Both the position numbers and the translations under genes were made by a program. From the NCBI GenBank assembly GCA_016182785.1, contig JACPFU010000022.1:1-64000 (forward strand): a stretch of DNA of 64,000 bases, given 5' to 3'. The DNA comes from Lysobacterales bacterium. GTDB lineage: Bacteria > Pseudomonadota > Gammaproteobacteria > Xanthomonadales > Ahniellaceae. Below are positions 27,011 through 35,902 of the stretch, piece after piece. Numbering within the stretch: the stretch's first letter is position 1; each line of letters begins with the position of its first letter. Under the pieces are notes generated by a model, which saw only the letters and a list, made by a program, of their open reading frames with translations, had not been told where the DNA came from and searched no databases.

Positions 27011-30000
27011 GACGCAGGTACTCCTGTTCGTCCAAGGCGGCGAAGGCCGCCGAACCGGTGGTTTCGCTCTTTGCCTTGACCGTCGCCTGGGCGTTGCTGC
27101 GCGCCCCGGACGGATGCCGGAAGCTGATGCGGTAGACGCCGGCGGGCACCTGCAGCCGCATCGGGGTGGCACGGTCGGCGGGCAGCTCGATCGCGACCTT
27201 GCGCTGCACGTCGGTCACCGACTCCACCTCGCCCCAGGGCAACGCCAGCAGCACCAGGTCACCGGCCGTGGCCGCGAGCCGCGCCCGGTTCTCGTCGGCC
27301 AGTCGCGTGCGCGCCGCCTGCACCGAGGTCGCGACCGCGGGCGCTTCGTCGGCGAACGAGCGGCGGTAGCGCTGCAGCAGCGCGTCGACCTGGTCGAGTG
27401 CGCCGGCATCGGTCGCCGATTCGGCCGCCTCGCGCAGCGCATCCAGCAGACGCTGGCGCGCGGTCTGCGCATCGACGTCACGCGCGTTGGCCTTGACCAG
27501 GGTGGCGGCGTCGGTCAACGCCGTCTCGAACGCCTTGACGTCGAGCGGCCGCTGCGCTGCCGCGGCCAGGATGTGGTCCAGCTTCTCGCGCCGCGCCTGC
27601 GCCGCCGCGTCCGCCGCCTGCTGGCGCTTCAGGTCCGCGACCAGCGCGTACACGTCGGCGTCCTCGGGGAAGCGCTGGCGCGCCTGGTTCGCGAGTTCGA
27701 GTGCGGCCGGGATGCGCTGCTCCTGCGCCAGCGCACGCGCCGCGTCGATGGCGGTGCGTGCGAGACCGTCGCGCATGCGCAGCGCCTCGGCGTTGCGCGG
27801 ATCGAGCTTGAGCAGTTCCGCCAGCGAGTCGGCGGCATTCTGTCCCGGCGGCGCGAAGATCCTGCGCTCGGCCAGCGCCTGTTGCGCCTGCCCCAGCAAC
27901 CCGGCCACGCGACGCTGCTCGGCGCTCAGGCGGCCCTCGACATCACGCTTGAATGCGGCCGCCTCGGTCGACGCCGGCTGCACGCGCAGCGCCAGCTCGA
28001 CGTGCGCGAGCGATGTCGATGCATCGCCCGCAGCCATCGCTGCGCGCGCGTCGGCAATCAGCGCCGCGGCCAGCGCAGCACTGCGCGATTCCGCCGCGGC
28101 CGCGTCGAGTTGCCGCAATGCCGCCAGCGACTCCAGCGCGTTGTCACCCGAGGGTTCGGCGTAGCGCCGCGCCCGCACTTGCAGGTCGAACTGGTTCTGC
28201 AGGCCCGCGACCTGGGCGCTGCGCTCGGCCGCGGTGCGTGCCGCGGCGATGTCGTCGCGCAGCTTGCGCCAGGCCGGATCATTGCCGAGCGTTGCGGCGT
28301 AGCCATCGAGCAGCGACTGCGCGCGCCCCAGATCGCCACCGGCGAGCGCGTCGCGGCTCGGCGCCAGCAATCTCGCCAGCAGACTCGCCTGCGCGGCCCC
28401 GACTGCGGGATCGGCCGGCGCCAGTTGCGCCGCTTGGCGCAGCAAGGCGTAGGCGCCGCCGCCGCCCAGATCGCGTCCCGCAGCCGCGGCTTCCGCGGCC
28501 TTCGCCAGCAGCTCGCGCGCCTGCGCCGCGCGCTCGCTGCCGGCGCGGGCATCGGCGATGGCGCTACGCAGGCTCGCGATCTCGGCGTCCTCGGGCGCCA
28601 GCGACTCGGCGAACCCGAGCGCCCCTTCGGCGTCGAGGTACTCGCCGCGCGCGCTGCGCGCCTTGGCCTCCGCCTTCAGCGCGGCGAGCAGCGCCTGTGC
28701 CCGGCGGCGCGTGCCGGAATAGTCCGGAGCGCGCTCCTGCACCACCTTGAGGGTGTCGAATGCATTGTCGGCACCGGCGGCGACGGTCAGCTTGCCGTCG
28801 CCGATATGGCGATCGACGATCACCAGGCGCGCGTCGATCTCGCCGCGGATGCGCGGATCGATCTCGTCACCGGGCGCGCGCAGCACCCACCACGCCGCCA
28901 CCGCAACCAGCAGCACGACCACCGCGCCGATGCCGAGCCAGAGGCCGCCGCGACGCGGTGCCGCCGCCGCTGGCATTGCCGGATGCAAGGTCGGATTCGA
29001 GATGCGCGTCGCTGCCCCGGCTTCGGCAGCGCCTCGCGCCACCTGGGTCGGCAACGCCCGCGCAGGCGCCGGCAGCTGCCGCTTCGACGGCACGCCCTGC
29101 TGCACCGGATCGAGCGCGGTCGAGGAACTCACCGAGAAGCCGAGCGCACGCAGCTGCTCGGAGGAACTCTGGTTCGGATCCGCCTGCAGCCGCTCCCACA
29201 GACGGTCGTTGTTGACCACGACCGACTTCAGCGCCTTGGTGAATTCCTTCAGGTTGGCGAAGCGTTCGTCGCGGCTCTTCGCCAGCATGCGATCGAGCAC
29301 CACCTGGAACTCGCCGAACTGCGGCGGCAGCGGCGGCAGCGGGCTGGTCAGGTGCGCCATCAGCACCGCGATTGGCGTCTCGCCCTGGAACGGCGCGTGT
29401 CCGGTGAGCAGCTCGTAGAACATCACGCCGAGGCTGTACAGGTCGGAACGACCGTCGACATCGAGGCCGTTGATCTGTTCCGGGCTCATGTAGGTCGGAG
29501 TGCCGACCAGCATGCCGGTCTGCGTCAGGCGCGTCTGCGAGGCATCCTGCTGCTTGGCGATGCCGAAGTCGGTCAGCACCGGCGTCAGCTCGTCGCGGAA
29601 CATGATGTTCGCCGGCTTCAGGTCGCGGTGGATCACGCCGTGGTCGTGCGCGAACTGCAGCGCCCCGGCAATCTGCACCACGATCGCCACCGCTTCGGCG
29701 AGCGACAGGCCGCTGCGCATCTTCTCGTGCAGGGTGCCGCCTTCCAGGTACTCCATCGAGATGTAGGTGGCGACGTCGCTCTTGACGATGTCGTACACGG
29801 CGACGATGTTCCGGTGCGGCAGCTTGGCCAGGGTGCGGCCTTCGACCAGGAAGCGGCGCTCGAACTTCTCGGCGTCGTCGATGTTGCGCCGCATGACCTT
29901 GATCGCGACCTTGCGCTCGAGCGAGCTCTGGATCGCCAGGTACACGGTCGCCATGCCACCCACGCCGAGTTCACGGATCAGCTCGAAGCCGGGAATGTTG

Positions 30001-30020
30001 AAGGCGGGCGTGGCGCTCAT
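26997..30020 (-). CDS. Membrane-anchored Ser/Thr protein kinase (Hanks type)
   Basis: The 1007-residue product has an N-terminal kinase domain with all catalytic elements: glycine loop GVGGMATV (19-26), Lys41 (VAIKVM), a helix-C Glu about 60, HRDLKPAN (131-138), DFG (151-153) and SPE (179-181). A linker and one membrane helix (about 358-380) follow, then about 620 residues of Ala/Arg/Leu-rich helices with periodic 'ALxLDPxNxEA' units (TPR-like). These would lie in the periplasm and may sense a ligand or protein. A short C-terminal beta-rich piece (about 925-1000) resembles PEGA-like domains. The gene overlaps the exported-protein gene downstream. A promoter with TTGGCG-N16-TATGAT lies 27-54 bases upstream of the start codon. 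The substrates are unknown. Confidence 0.9.
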   Translation of the reverse strand: MSATPAFNIPGFELIRELGVGGMATVYLAIQSSLERKVAIKVMRRNIDDAEKFERRFLVEGRTLAKLPHRNIVAVYDIVKSDVATYISMEYLEGGTLHEKMRSGLSLAEAVAIVVQIAGALQFAHDHGVIHRDLKPANIMFRDELTPVLTDFGIAKQQDASQTRLTQTGMLVGTPTYMSPEQINGLDVDGRSDLYSLGVMFYELLTGHAPFQGETPIAVLMAHLTSPLPPLPPQFGEFQVVLDRMLAKSRDERFANLKEFTKALKSVVVNNDRLWERLQADPNQSSSEQLRALGFSVSSSTALDPVQQGVPSKRQLPAPARALPTQVARGAAEAGAATRISNPTLHPAMPAAAAPRRGGLWLGIGAVVVLLVAVAAWWVLRAPGDEIDPRIRGEIDARLVIVDRHIGDGKLTVAAGADNAFDTLKVVQERAPDYSGTRRRAQALLAALKAEAKARSARGEYLDAEGALGFAESLAPEDAEIASLRSAIADARAGSERAAQARELLAKAAEAAAAGRDLGGGGAYALLRQAAQLAPADPAVGAAQASLLARLLAPSRDALAGGDLGRAQSLLDGYAATLGNDPAWRKLRDDIAAARTAAERSAQVAGLQNQFDLQVRARRYAEPSGDNALESLAALRQLDAAAAESRSAALAAALIADARAAMAAGDASTSLAHVELALRVQPASTEAAAFKRDVEGRLSAEQRRVAGLLGQAQQALAERRIFAPPGQNAADSLAELLKLDPRNAEALRMRDGLARTAIDAARALAQEQRIPAALELANQARQRFPEDADVYALVADLKRQQAADAAAQARREKLDHILAAAAQRPLDVKAFETALTDAATLVKANARDVDAQTARQRLLDALREAAESATDAGALDQVDALLQRYRRSFADEAPAVATSVQAARTRLADENRARLAATAGDLVLLALPWGEVESVTDVQRKVAIELPADRATPMRLQVPAGVYRISFRHPSGARSNAQATVKAKSETTGSAAFAALDEQEYLRRAGL

Positions 30021-30046
30021 CGGGGCACGTGTGAGGATCGCGCCGG

Positions 30047-30074
30047 ATCATAACATCGCCCCCGCGGGCGCCAA
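30047..30074 (-). promoter_or_regulatory. Candidate promoter of the kinase operon
   Basis: On the minus strand TTGGCG (30074-30069), a 16-base spacer and TATGAT (30052-30047) lie just upstream of the kinase start, giving a leader of about 20 bases. Confidence 0.45.
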
Positions 30075-30189
30075 GGTTGACGATTGCGAGGGTGATTGCC
30101 GGGGCCGAAACCGGATTACACTCGGCGCCGAGGCGTCGCAGGACGGTTACGCGGCTCCCGGCCATTGCCCCAACCACTGGAGGTTCCAC

Positions 30190-30978
30190 ATGCACAAGAA
30201 ATCGCTGTTTGCCCTGGCCTTGCTCGCCGCGCTGCCGTTGTCGGTCATGGCGCAGGACGAGGAAGCCGAGGAAAGCTCGGGCCCGCTGACCTTCAGTGCG
30301 TCGGCGACGCTGACCAGCGACTATGTCTGGCGCGGCGTATCGCAGTCGCAGGAGGACTTCGCGCTGCAGGGCGAGCTCGCCTTCGAGCACGAGTCCGGCC
30401 TCTATGGCGGCGTCTGGGGTTCGAGCGTCGACTTCACCCCCGACGACACCGGCTGGATGGACGAGGACGATGCCAAGCTCGAGCTCGACACCTACATCGG
30501 CTACGCCTGGGACTTCAACGACAGCCTCGCCGGCGACATCCAGCTGATCCGCTACATCTATCCCGGCACCGCCGAGGGTATCGACTACGACTACAACGAA
30601 CTGGTCGGGTCGCTGACCTTCAACGAGATGATCACCGCGACGGTGGGCTACACCAACGACGTGTTCAACCTCGACGACGACGGTGTCTACTTCGGCCTGT
30701 CCGGCAGCTACGGCCTGCCGTGGTGGGACCTGACCCTGGATGGCGAAGTCGGCCATTTCAGCGTCGGCAGCGGCTGGCCGGAGTTCAATGACGAAGGCGA
30801 GCAGACCGGCGCGCACGACATCGACTACATGCACTACGGCGTGTCGTTGACCAAGGAGTTCGGGCCGGTCAGCACCACGCTCGGCTGGGCCGACAGCGAC
30901 AGCGAAGCCGAGGCCTTCTGGGCGGAAACCGCCGACCAGCGCGTGTACTTCTCGATCACGATCGCGACCGACCTCTGA
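30190..30978 (+). CDS. TorF-family putative porin
   Basis: The 262-residue product has a signal peptide (about 1-21, ending VMA) and the opening typical of the TIGR02001 'TorF family' proteins: SASATLTSDYVWRGVSQSQ, with FALQGELAFEHESGLYGGVWGS shortly after. The rest is a beta-barrel rich in Asp/Glu and aromatic residues, ending SITIATDL. The family is thought to form outer-membrane channels, with substrates unknown. GGAGG lies upstream of the ATG, and a TACACT -10-like box lies near 30117. A strong terminator follows. Confidence 0.88.
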   Translation: MHKKSLFALALLAALPLSVMAQDEEAEESSGPLTFSASATLTSDYVWRGVSQSQEDFALQGELAFEHESGLYGGVWGSSVDFTPDDTGWMDEDDAKLELDTYIGYAWDFNDSLAGDIQLIRYIYPGTAEGIDYDYNELVGSLTFNEMITATVGYTNDVFNLDDDGVYFGLSGSYGLPWWDLTLDGEVGHFSVGSGWPEFNDEGEQTGAHDIDYMHYGVSLTKEFGPVSTTLGWADSDSEAEAFWAETADQRVYFSITIATDL

Positions 30979-30997
30979 TCGTTCCAGCCCCACCCCG

Positions 30998-31030
30998 AAA
31001 ACGCCGCGGCTGGTCCGCGGCGTTTTTTTT
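30998..31030 (+). terminator. Rho-independent terminator of the TorF gene
   Basis: AACGCCGCGG (31000-31009) pairs with CCGCGGCGTT (31015-31024), followed by an unbroken T-run to 31030. It cleanly separates the porin gene from the sigma-factor operon. Confidence 0.9.
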
Positions 31031-31075
31031 CGCCCGGCTTGCGACCCTTTCCGGCCCCGGCGCATCCTAGGTTCC

Positions 31076-31627
31076 GTGAGCAGCCATTTCGCCATCGACG
31101 TACCGGCCAGCCTGATCGAACGCGGCGCGCGCGGCGACATGCGCGCGTTCGAGCAGATCTACCGCCTGTTCGAGCGACCGGTGTACACGCTGGCGTTGCG
31201 GCTGCTCGGCGACGCCGACGAGGCCGAGGAGATCCTGCACGACGCCATGCTGCAGCTGTTTCGCAAGCTCGGCCAGTTCCGCGGCGACGCGCCGTTCTGG
31301 GGCTGGCTGCGCCAGATCGCGGTGAACGAGGCGCTGATGCGCCTGCGTCGGCGCGGCGTGGTCGAAACCGTCGACGAGATGCCCGAACCGGCCGACGACG
31401 CGGCCGCCCCGCCGGAGCACCAGCGCGACCTGGAACGCGCGCTCGCCAGGCTGCCGGAGATCACCCGCAGCGTGGTCTGGCTGTACCACGTGGAAGGCTA
31501 TTCGCACGAGGAGATCGCGACCAGTTTCGGCAAGTCGGTGAGCTTCTCGAAATCGCAACTCGCGCGCGGCACGCGCCGGCTGCGCGACTACTACGACGCG
31601 CCACAGGCGCAGGTGGCTTATGCCTGA
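31076..31627 (+). CDS. ECF-type RNA polymerase sigma factor
   Basis: The 183-residue sigma-70-family factor has region 2 (about 20-90: DMRAFEQIYRLFERPVYTLALRLLGDADEAEEILHDAMLQL, then FRGDAPFWGWLRQIAVNEAL) and region 4 (about 125-175: ALARLPEITRSVVWLYHVEGYSHEEIATSFGKSVSFSKSQLARG), with an acidic linker between. It lacks regions 1 and 3, as in ECF factors of the RpoE type. It starts at GTG, with little ribosome-site signal. The putative anti-sigma gene starts eight bases before its end, so the two are translationally linked, the usual layout for a sigma factor and its inhibitor. Confidence 0.92.
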   Translation: MSSHFAIDVPASLIERGARGDMRAFEQIYRLFERPVYTLALRLLGDADEAEEILHDAMLQLFRKLGQFRGDAPFWGWLRQIAVNEALMRLRRRGVVETVDEMPEPADDAAAPPEHQRDLERALARLPEITRSVVWLYHVEGYSHEEIATSFGKSVSFSKSQLARGTRRLRDYYDAPQAQVAYA

Positions 31628-32192
31628 TGATCGTTTCGTCTCCGACCCCGGCCGCGATGACATCGTGCTCGCGGCAGCCCTGCGCGCACTGCCGCTGCAA
31701 GCGCCGCGCGCGGGTGGCTTCGCCGCGCTGAGCCGCGAGTTGGCACTGGCGACACCGCGAGCGGAGCGCTCTGCCGGCGCCCGCCGCAGTGCCACTGCAT
31801 GGCTGGCATTGGCCGCGACCGTGTTCGCCGCGATCGTCGGCGTGCGCGCGCTGCGTCCGGAACCCGCGGTCACCGTGCGCGAAGCCAACGCCAGCACGCG
31901 GGAACTGATCGAACAATCACAGCAGCTCGACGCCATCCTGGCCGCACTCGATGCGCGCAGCGTGCCAATCGATGCCGCCAGCGCGATGGCAAGCGTCGAG
32001 CTCGAAAACCTGATCGGACTGACCGATCTGCAGTTGAACGCGACCAGCCGCGACGACGAGGCCGAAGCCTTGTGGTCGCGCCGCGTGGAACTGATGACCC
32101 GACTCGCGGCGACGCGCTCCAGCGCACGCTTCGACGCCCTCTCCGACAACGGTGGCGCGTACCTGCAGGACGCGAACTACCGCATCGACTGA
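31620..32192 (+). CDS. Single-pass membrane protein, putative anti-sigma factor
   Basis: The 190-residue product has a cytoplasmic N-terminal part of about 58 residues, one membrane helix (about 59-79: TAWLALAATVFAAIVGVRAL) and an outer part of about 110 residues with helical character (REANASTRELIEQSQQLDAILAAL). Topology, size and overlap with the sigma gene fit an anti-sigma factor that holds the ECF factor at the membrane. The zinc-binding HxxxCxxC motif of many anti-sigma factors is absent, and I see no match to RseA. The function is inferred mainly from gene order. AGGTGG lies upstream of the ATG. Confidence 0.65.
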   Translation: MPDDRFVSDPGRDDIVLAAALRALPLQAPRAGGFAALSRELALATPRAERSAGARRSATAWLALAATVFAAIVGVRALRPEPAVTVREANASTRELIEQSQQLDAILAALDARSVPIDAASAMASVELENLIGLTDLQLNATSRDDEAEALWSRRVELMTRLAATRSSARFDALSDNGGAYLQDANYRID

Positions 32193-32215
32193 CCGCAACC
32201 CGCAAGGAGAATCCA

Positions 32216-33304
32216 ATGAAGATCAAACCCACACTGCTCGCCGCCGCGCTGATGATCGCGTGCGCCGGAGCCTTCGGTGCTGAACCCAACGAGGCCGAAC
32301 GCGCGAATGCACGCAAGGAACTCGAAGCCGCGCGCAGCGAACTGCGCGAACTGACGCGACGCATCGCCGACCTGTCGATGCAGCTCGGCGACCATGGCCC
32401 GCGCGCCTTCGCCTTCGAGTTCGCCGGCGAACCGCGCCGCGCCCTGATCGGCGTGGTGCTGGAGCCGGATGCAAATGGCGCGCGCATCGCCGCGGTCACC
32501 CCCGGCAGTCCGGCGGCGAAAGCCGGTCTGAAGCCAGGTGATCTGATTGTCGCGATCAACGGCAAGCCCACCGGCAAGAGCCGCGCCGCGGTAGACGCGG
32601 TGCGCGAAACCATCGGCGCGCTCGAAGCCGGCACCGAAGTGACGGTGCGCTACCAGCGCGAGGGCAAGACCGTGGACGCGAAGATGGTCGCCGAGCGACG
32701 CGAACCCGGCGACTGGCTCGGCATGCTCGACCTGCCGCCGGGCCACGCCCCGCACGCGCCCATGCACGGCGATCCGGAGCGCATCGAGCGCGACATCCAG
32801 ATCATCATGAAGGATGGCGAGAAGATCGTGCGCGAGATGCATCAGGGCGGCCACGGCCCGATGCGCGAGCACCTGCGCTTTCTCGCCGGCGGACTGGATC
32901 TGAACCTGACCAGCCTCAATGCCGAGCTCGGCAAGTACTTCGGCGCCAGTGCCGGCGTGCTGGTACTGGAGAACGAAGGCGACAAGCTGCCGCAGCTGAA
33001 GGCCGGCGACGTGATCCAGGTGATCGACGGCCAGCCCGCGGACAGCGTGCCCGGTGCGATGCGCCTGCTGACCGCGAAGGAGCCCGGGCAGATGCTGAAC
33101 GTGGAAGTGCTGCGCGAGCGCAAGAAGCTGGTGTTGGCGATCCCGGCACCCGAGCGCGACGACCTGTTCTTCCGCATGCATGCACCGCCCGCTCCGCCGG
33201 CACCACCCGCTCCTCCGGCGGCACCGACGGCACCGGGAGCGCCCACGGCGCCGCCCGCCCCGCCGGCACCACCGGTGGCTCCGGTGGCGATGCTCGAAGC
33301 CTGA
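32216..33304 (+). CDS. Exported double-PDZ protein with proline-rich tail
   Basis: The 362-residue product has a signal peptide (about 1-22), a short coiled coil (ERANARKELEAARSELREL), a first PDZ domain (about 78-160: GSPAAKAGLKPGDLIVAING), a charged spacer, a second PDZ-like domain (about 240-310: LPQLKAGDVIQVIDGQPADS) and a Pro/Ala-rich tail (about 322-362, APPAPP repeats). There is no trypsin or other protease domain, so unlike DegS/DegP it can only bind C-termini or unfolded segments. It has AAGGAG as ribosome site and follows the putative anti-sigma gene by 23 bases. A role in sensing envelope proteins for the sigma system is inferred. Confidence 0.82.
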   Translation: MKIKPTLLAAALMIACAGAFGAEPNEAERANARKELEAARSELRELTRRIADLSMQLGDHGPRAFAFEFAGEPRRALIGVVLEPDANGARIAAVTPGSPAAKAGLKPGDLIVAINGKPTGKSRAAVDAVRETIGALEAGTEVTVRYQREGKTVDAKMVAERREPGDWLGMLDLPPGHAPHAPMHGDPERIERDIQIIMKDGEKIVREMHQGGHGPMREHLRFLAGGLDLNLTSLNAELGKYFGASAGVLVLENEGDKLPQLKAGDVIQVIDGQPADSVPGAMRLLTAKEPGQMLNVEVLRERKKLVLAIPAPERDDLFFRMHAPPAPPAPPAPPAAPTAPGAPTAPPAPPAPPVAPVAMLEA

Positions 33305-33305
33305 T

Positions 33306-34280
33306 TCAGTCCGAAGCGAAACACGCCTCGATGCGCGCCACGGTGGCCGCATCGAGGCGTGCGCACAGGTCCAGTGCGGCGAAGTTCGCTTCGAGCTGGG
33401 TCGGCTTCGAGGCACCGAGAATCACCGTGGTGACCTGCGGATTGCGCAGGCACCACGCGATCGCCAGCGTCGCCGGCGCCGCACCGAGCGCATCCGCCAG
33501 CGCGCTGAAACGAAGCAGGCTCTGCTGCACCGTATCGCGCCGCGCCAGCACCAGCTTGCGCAGCCATTCGTAGCCTTCGGCGTTGAGGCGCGAATCGTCG
33601 GGCACGCCCTGCGCGTACTTGCCGCTGAGCAGGCCCGAAGCGAGCGGCGACCACACCGTCGCACCCAGGCCGTGCTCGCGAAACAGCGGCGGATATTCGT
33701 GCTCGACCCGCGCCCGCTCCAACAGGTTGTATTGCGGCTGCTCCATCTGCGGCGCGATCAGGCCGTTGCCGCGCGCGAACGCGATTGCCTCCAGCACCAA
33801 CGCCGCCGGCCACTCGCTGGTGCCCCAGTACAGCACCTTGCCCTGGCGAATCAGCAGGTCCATGGTGGTCACGATCTCGGCGATCGGCACTTCCGGGTCG
33901 GGCCGATGACAGAAATACAAATCCAGGTAATCGAGACGCATGCGCGCCAGCGCCTGGTCACAGGCATCGCGCAGGTGCTTGCGCGAGAGCCCGCGCTGCG
34001 TCGGCCGCGGCGCATCGACCGCGCCGAAGAAGGCCTTGCTCGACACGCAGAACGAATCGCGCGGCAAGCGTAGATCCACCAGCACGTCGCCGAGGATGCG
34101 TTCGGACTCGCCGTTCGCATAGGTCTCGGCATTGTCGAAGAAATTCACGCCACGATCGTGGCACTGCGCCACCAACTCGCGCGCCTCGCCACGCCCGAGC
34201 TGATTGGCGAAGGTGACCCAGGTGCCGTAGGACAGCACCGACAATTGCAGCCCCGAGCTGCCGAGACGCCGGTATTGCAT
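33306..34280 (-). CDS. Aldo/keto reductase (AKR6/YghZ-like)
   Basis: The 324-residue product starts MQYRRLGSSGLQLSVLSYGTWVTFANQ, typical of the AKR6 group (Kv-channel beta-subunit-like and YghZ). The catalytic tetrad is visible: Asp and Tyr in FFDNAETYANGE, Lys in VSSKAFF and His in LYFCHRPD. The C-terminal NADPH-binding part has VILGASKPTQLEAN. Family members reduce aldehydes such as methylglyoxal with NADPH. GAGGAG lies upstream of the ATG. The gene ends one base from the stop of the convergent PDZ gene. Confidence 0.9.
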   Translation of the reverse strand: MQYRRLGSSGLQLSVLSYGTWVTFANQLGRGEARELVAQCHDRGVNFFDNAETYANGESERILGDVLVDLRLPRDSFCVSSKAFFGAVDAPRPTQRGLSRKHLRDACDQALARMRLDYLDLYFCHRPDPEVPIAEIVTTMDLLIRQGKVLYWGTSEWPAALVLEAIAFARGNGLIAPQMEQPQYNLLERARVEHEYPPLFREHGLGATVWSPLASGLLSGKYAQGVPDDSRLNAEGYEWLRKLVLARRDTVQQSLLRFSALADALGAAPATLAIAWCLRNPQVTTVILGASKPTQLEANFAALDLCARLDAATVARIEACFASD

Positions 34281-34336
34281 GCCGCACACTCCTCGTGGAA
34301 AGTTCGGCATTCCAGCATGAGCGCGCGGGAGAACCA

Positions 34337-34534
34337 ATGAAACGGCAATGGTGGCTGTCGCTGATCGCCCTGATCGTCGGCGTCCTGCTGGGCATGGCCT
34401 GGCAGCGCCGCATCGCTGCGGCCACGCCGCCACTGGCCCCGGCAGCGAGCTCGATCGAAATGAGCACTGCGCTCGCGCCCGGCTTTGCTGCCGGCGAACC
34501 GAACTGCCCACCCGCCAAACCTGCAACCGAGTGA
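34337..34534 (+). CDS. Small single-pass membrane protein
   Basis: This 65-residue frame has a good ribosome site (GGGAGAA, six bases before the ATG). It encodes MKRQWW, a membrane helix (LSLIALIVGVLLGMAW), an Arg-Arg stop-transfer, and a Pro/Ala-rich exposed tail. It lies alone between the aldo/keto reductase gene (divergent) and the nucleoside transporter gene (75 bases downstream). The translation signals and helix support a real gene; no family is recognised. Confidence 0.5.
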   Translation: MKRQWWLSLIALIVGVLLGMAWQRRIAAATPPLAPAASSIEMSTALAPGFAAGEPNCPPAKPATE

Positions 34535-34608
34535 TGGTGCCACGGCGGTTGCGGCTGCAGGTCGCGACCGGCTAGCCTGCGGTGGTCATTGCACCTGGGG
34601 AGTGAATC

Positions 34609-35892
34609 GTGGTTTCCAGCGTTCTGTTCGGCCTGTTCGGGCTGCTCTGCCTGATCGGTATCGCCTGGCTGTTCTCGAACAACAAGAGTCGCGTCAACTG
34701 GACGCTGGTCGCGACTGGCGTCGCGTTGCAGATCGCCTTCGCCACCCTGGTGCTGCTGGTGCCCGGCGGCAAGGACGCGTTCCAGTGGTTGAGCGACGTG
34801 TTCGTGGAGGTGCTCGGCTTCGTCGCTGCGGGGTCGAACTTCGTCTTCGGCGGTTTGATGGACATTCCGAAGTACGGCTTCATCTTCGCCTTCCAGGTGC
34901 TGCCGACGATCATTTTCTTCGCCGCGTTGATGAGCGTGCTCTATCACCTCGGCGTGATGCAGGCGGTGGTGCGGGTGATGGCACTGGCGATCACCAAGGT
35001 GATGAAGGTCTCCGGCGCCGAGACCACCAGCGTCTGCGCCAGCGTGTTCATCGGCCAGACCGAGGCGCCGCTGACGGTGCGCCCGTACATCGCCAAGATG
35101 ACCGAGTCGGAACTGCTGACGATGATGATCGGCGGCATGGCGCACATCGCCGGCGGCGTGCTCGCCGCCTACGTGCTGATGCTCGGCGGTCCCGACCTGG
35201 CGGCCCAGGGCTTCTACGCCAAGCACCTGCTCGCGGCCTCGATCATGGCGGCGCCGGCAACGCTGGTCATCGCCAAGATCCTGGTGCCCGAGGTCGGCGA
35301 ACCGCTGACCCGCGGCACCGTGCGCATGGAAGTCGAGAAGACCACCAGCAACATCATCGACGCCGCCGCCGCCGGTGCCGGCGACGGCCTGAAGCTGGCG
35401 CTCAACATCGGCGCGATGCTGCTCGCCTTCATCGCGCTGATCGCGATGGTCAATGCGCCGCTGACCTGGCTCGGTGACGTCACCGGCGTCGCCGCGCAGC
35501 TTGGCAAGCCGACCGACCTCGCCAACCTGTTCGGCTACCTCCTCTCGCCGATCGCCTGGCTGATCGGCGTGCCCTGGAGCGACGCCAACACCGTCGGCTC
35601 GCTGATCGGGCAGAAGGTGGTGATCAACGAATTCGTCGCCTACCTGCAGCTTGCGGAAATCCTGAAGCCGGGCGGCGTGGAATTGACCAAGCAGGGTGCG
35701 CTCGTGGCCACCTATGCACTGTGCGGCTTCGCCAATTTCTCCTCGATCGCGATCCAGATCGGCGGCATCGGCGGCCTGGCGCCGGAACGGCGCAGCGACC
35801 TGGCGCGACTTGGCCTGCGTGCCGTGCTCGGCGGTTCGATCGCGACCTTCATGACCGCGACCATCGCCGGCGTGCTGTCGCAGTTCGGTTGA
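34609..35892 (+). CDS. Concentrative nucleoside transporter (NupC/CNT family)
   Basis: The 427-residue product has about ten membrane helices. The CNT signatures are present: FVFGGLMDIPKYGFIFAFQVLPTIIFFAALMSVLYHLGVMQ, GAETTSVCASVFIGQTEAPLTVRPYI, and FVAYLQL with ALCGFANFSSIAIQIGGIGGLAP. These form the nucleoside- and cation-binding core. The family imports nucleosides with H+ or Na+. It starts at GTG with GGGGAG upstream. The ribokinase gene begins ten bases after its stop, linking import with use of ribose. Confidence 0.93.
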   Translation: MVSSVLFGLFGLLCLIGIAWLFSNNKSRVNWTLVATGVALQIAFATLVLLVPGGKDAFQWLSDVFVEVLGFVAAGSNFVFGGLMDIPKYGFIFAFQVLPTIIFFAALMSVLYHLGVMQAVVRVMALAITKVMKVSGAETTSVCASVFIGQTEAPLTVRPYIAKMTESELLTMMIGGMAHIAGGVLAAYVLMLGGPDLAAQGFYAKHLLAASIMAAPATLVIAKILVPEVGEPLTRGTVRMEVEKTTSNIIDAAAAGAGDGLKLALNIGAMLLAFIALIAMVNAPLTWLGDVTGVAAQLGKPTDLANLFGYLLSPIAWLIGVPWSDANTVGSLIGQKVVINEFVAYLQLAEILKPGGVELTKQGALVATYALCGFANFSSIAIQIGGIGGLAPERRSDLARLGLRAVLGGSIATFMTATIAGVLSQFG

Positions 35893-35902
35893 GGCGACGT
35901 CG

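Noticed and set aside
27114-30053. Very long open frame opposite the kinase gene (and similar ones at 12422-14596, 15074-17767, 22061-23794 and 60209-61834).
   Set aside because: These are mirror frames of GC-rich genes: Arg/Gly/Ala-rich, no domain features, no ribosome sites, and fully covered by well-recognised genes on the other strand.
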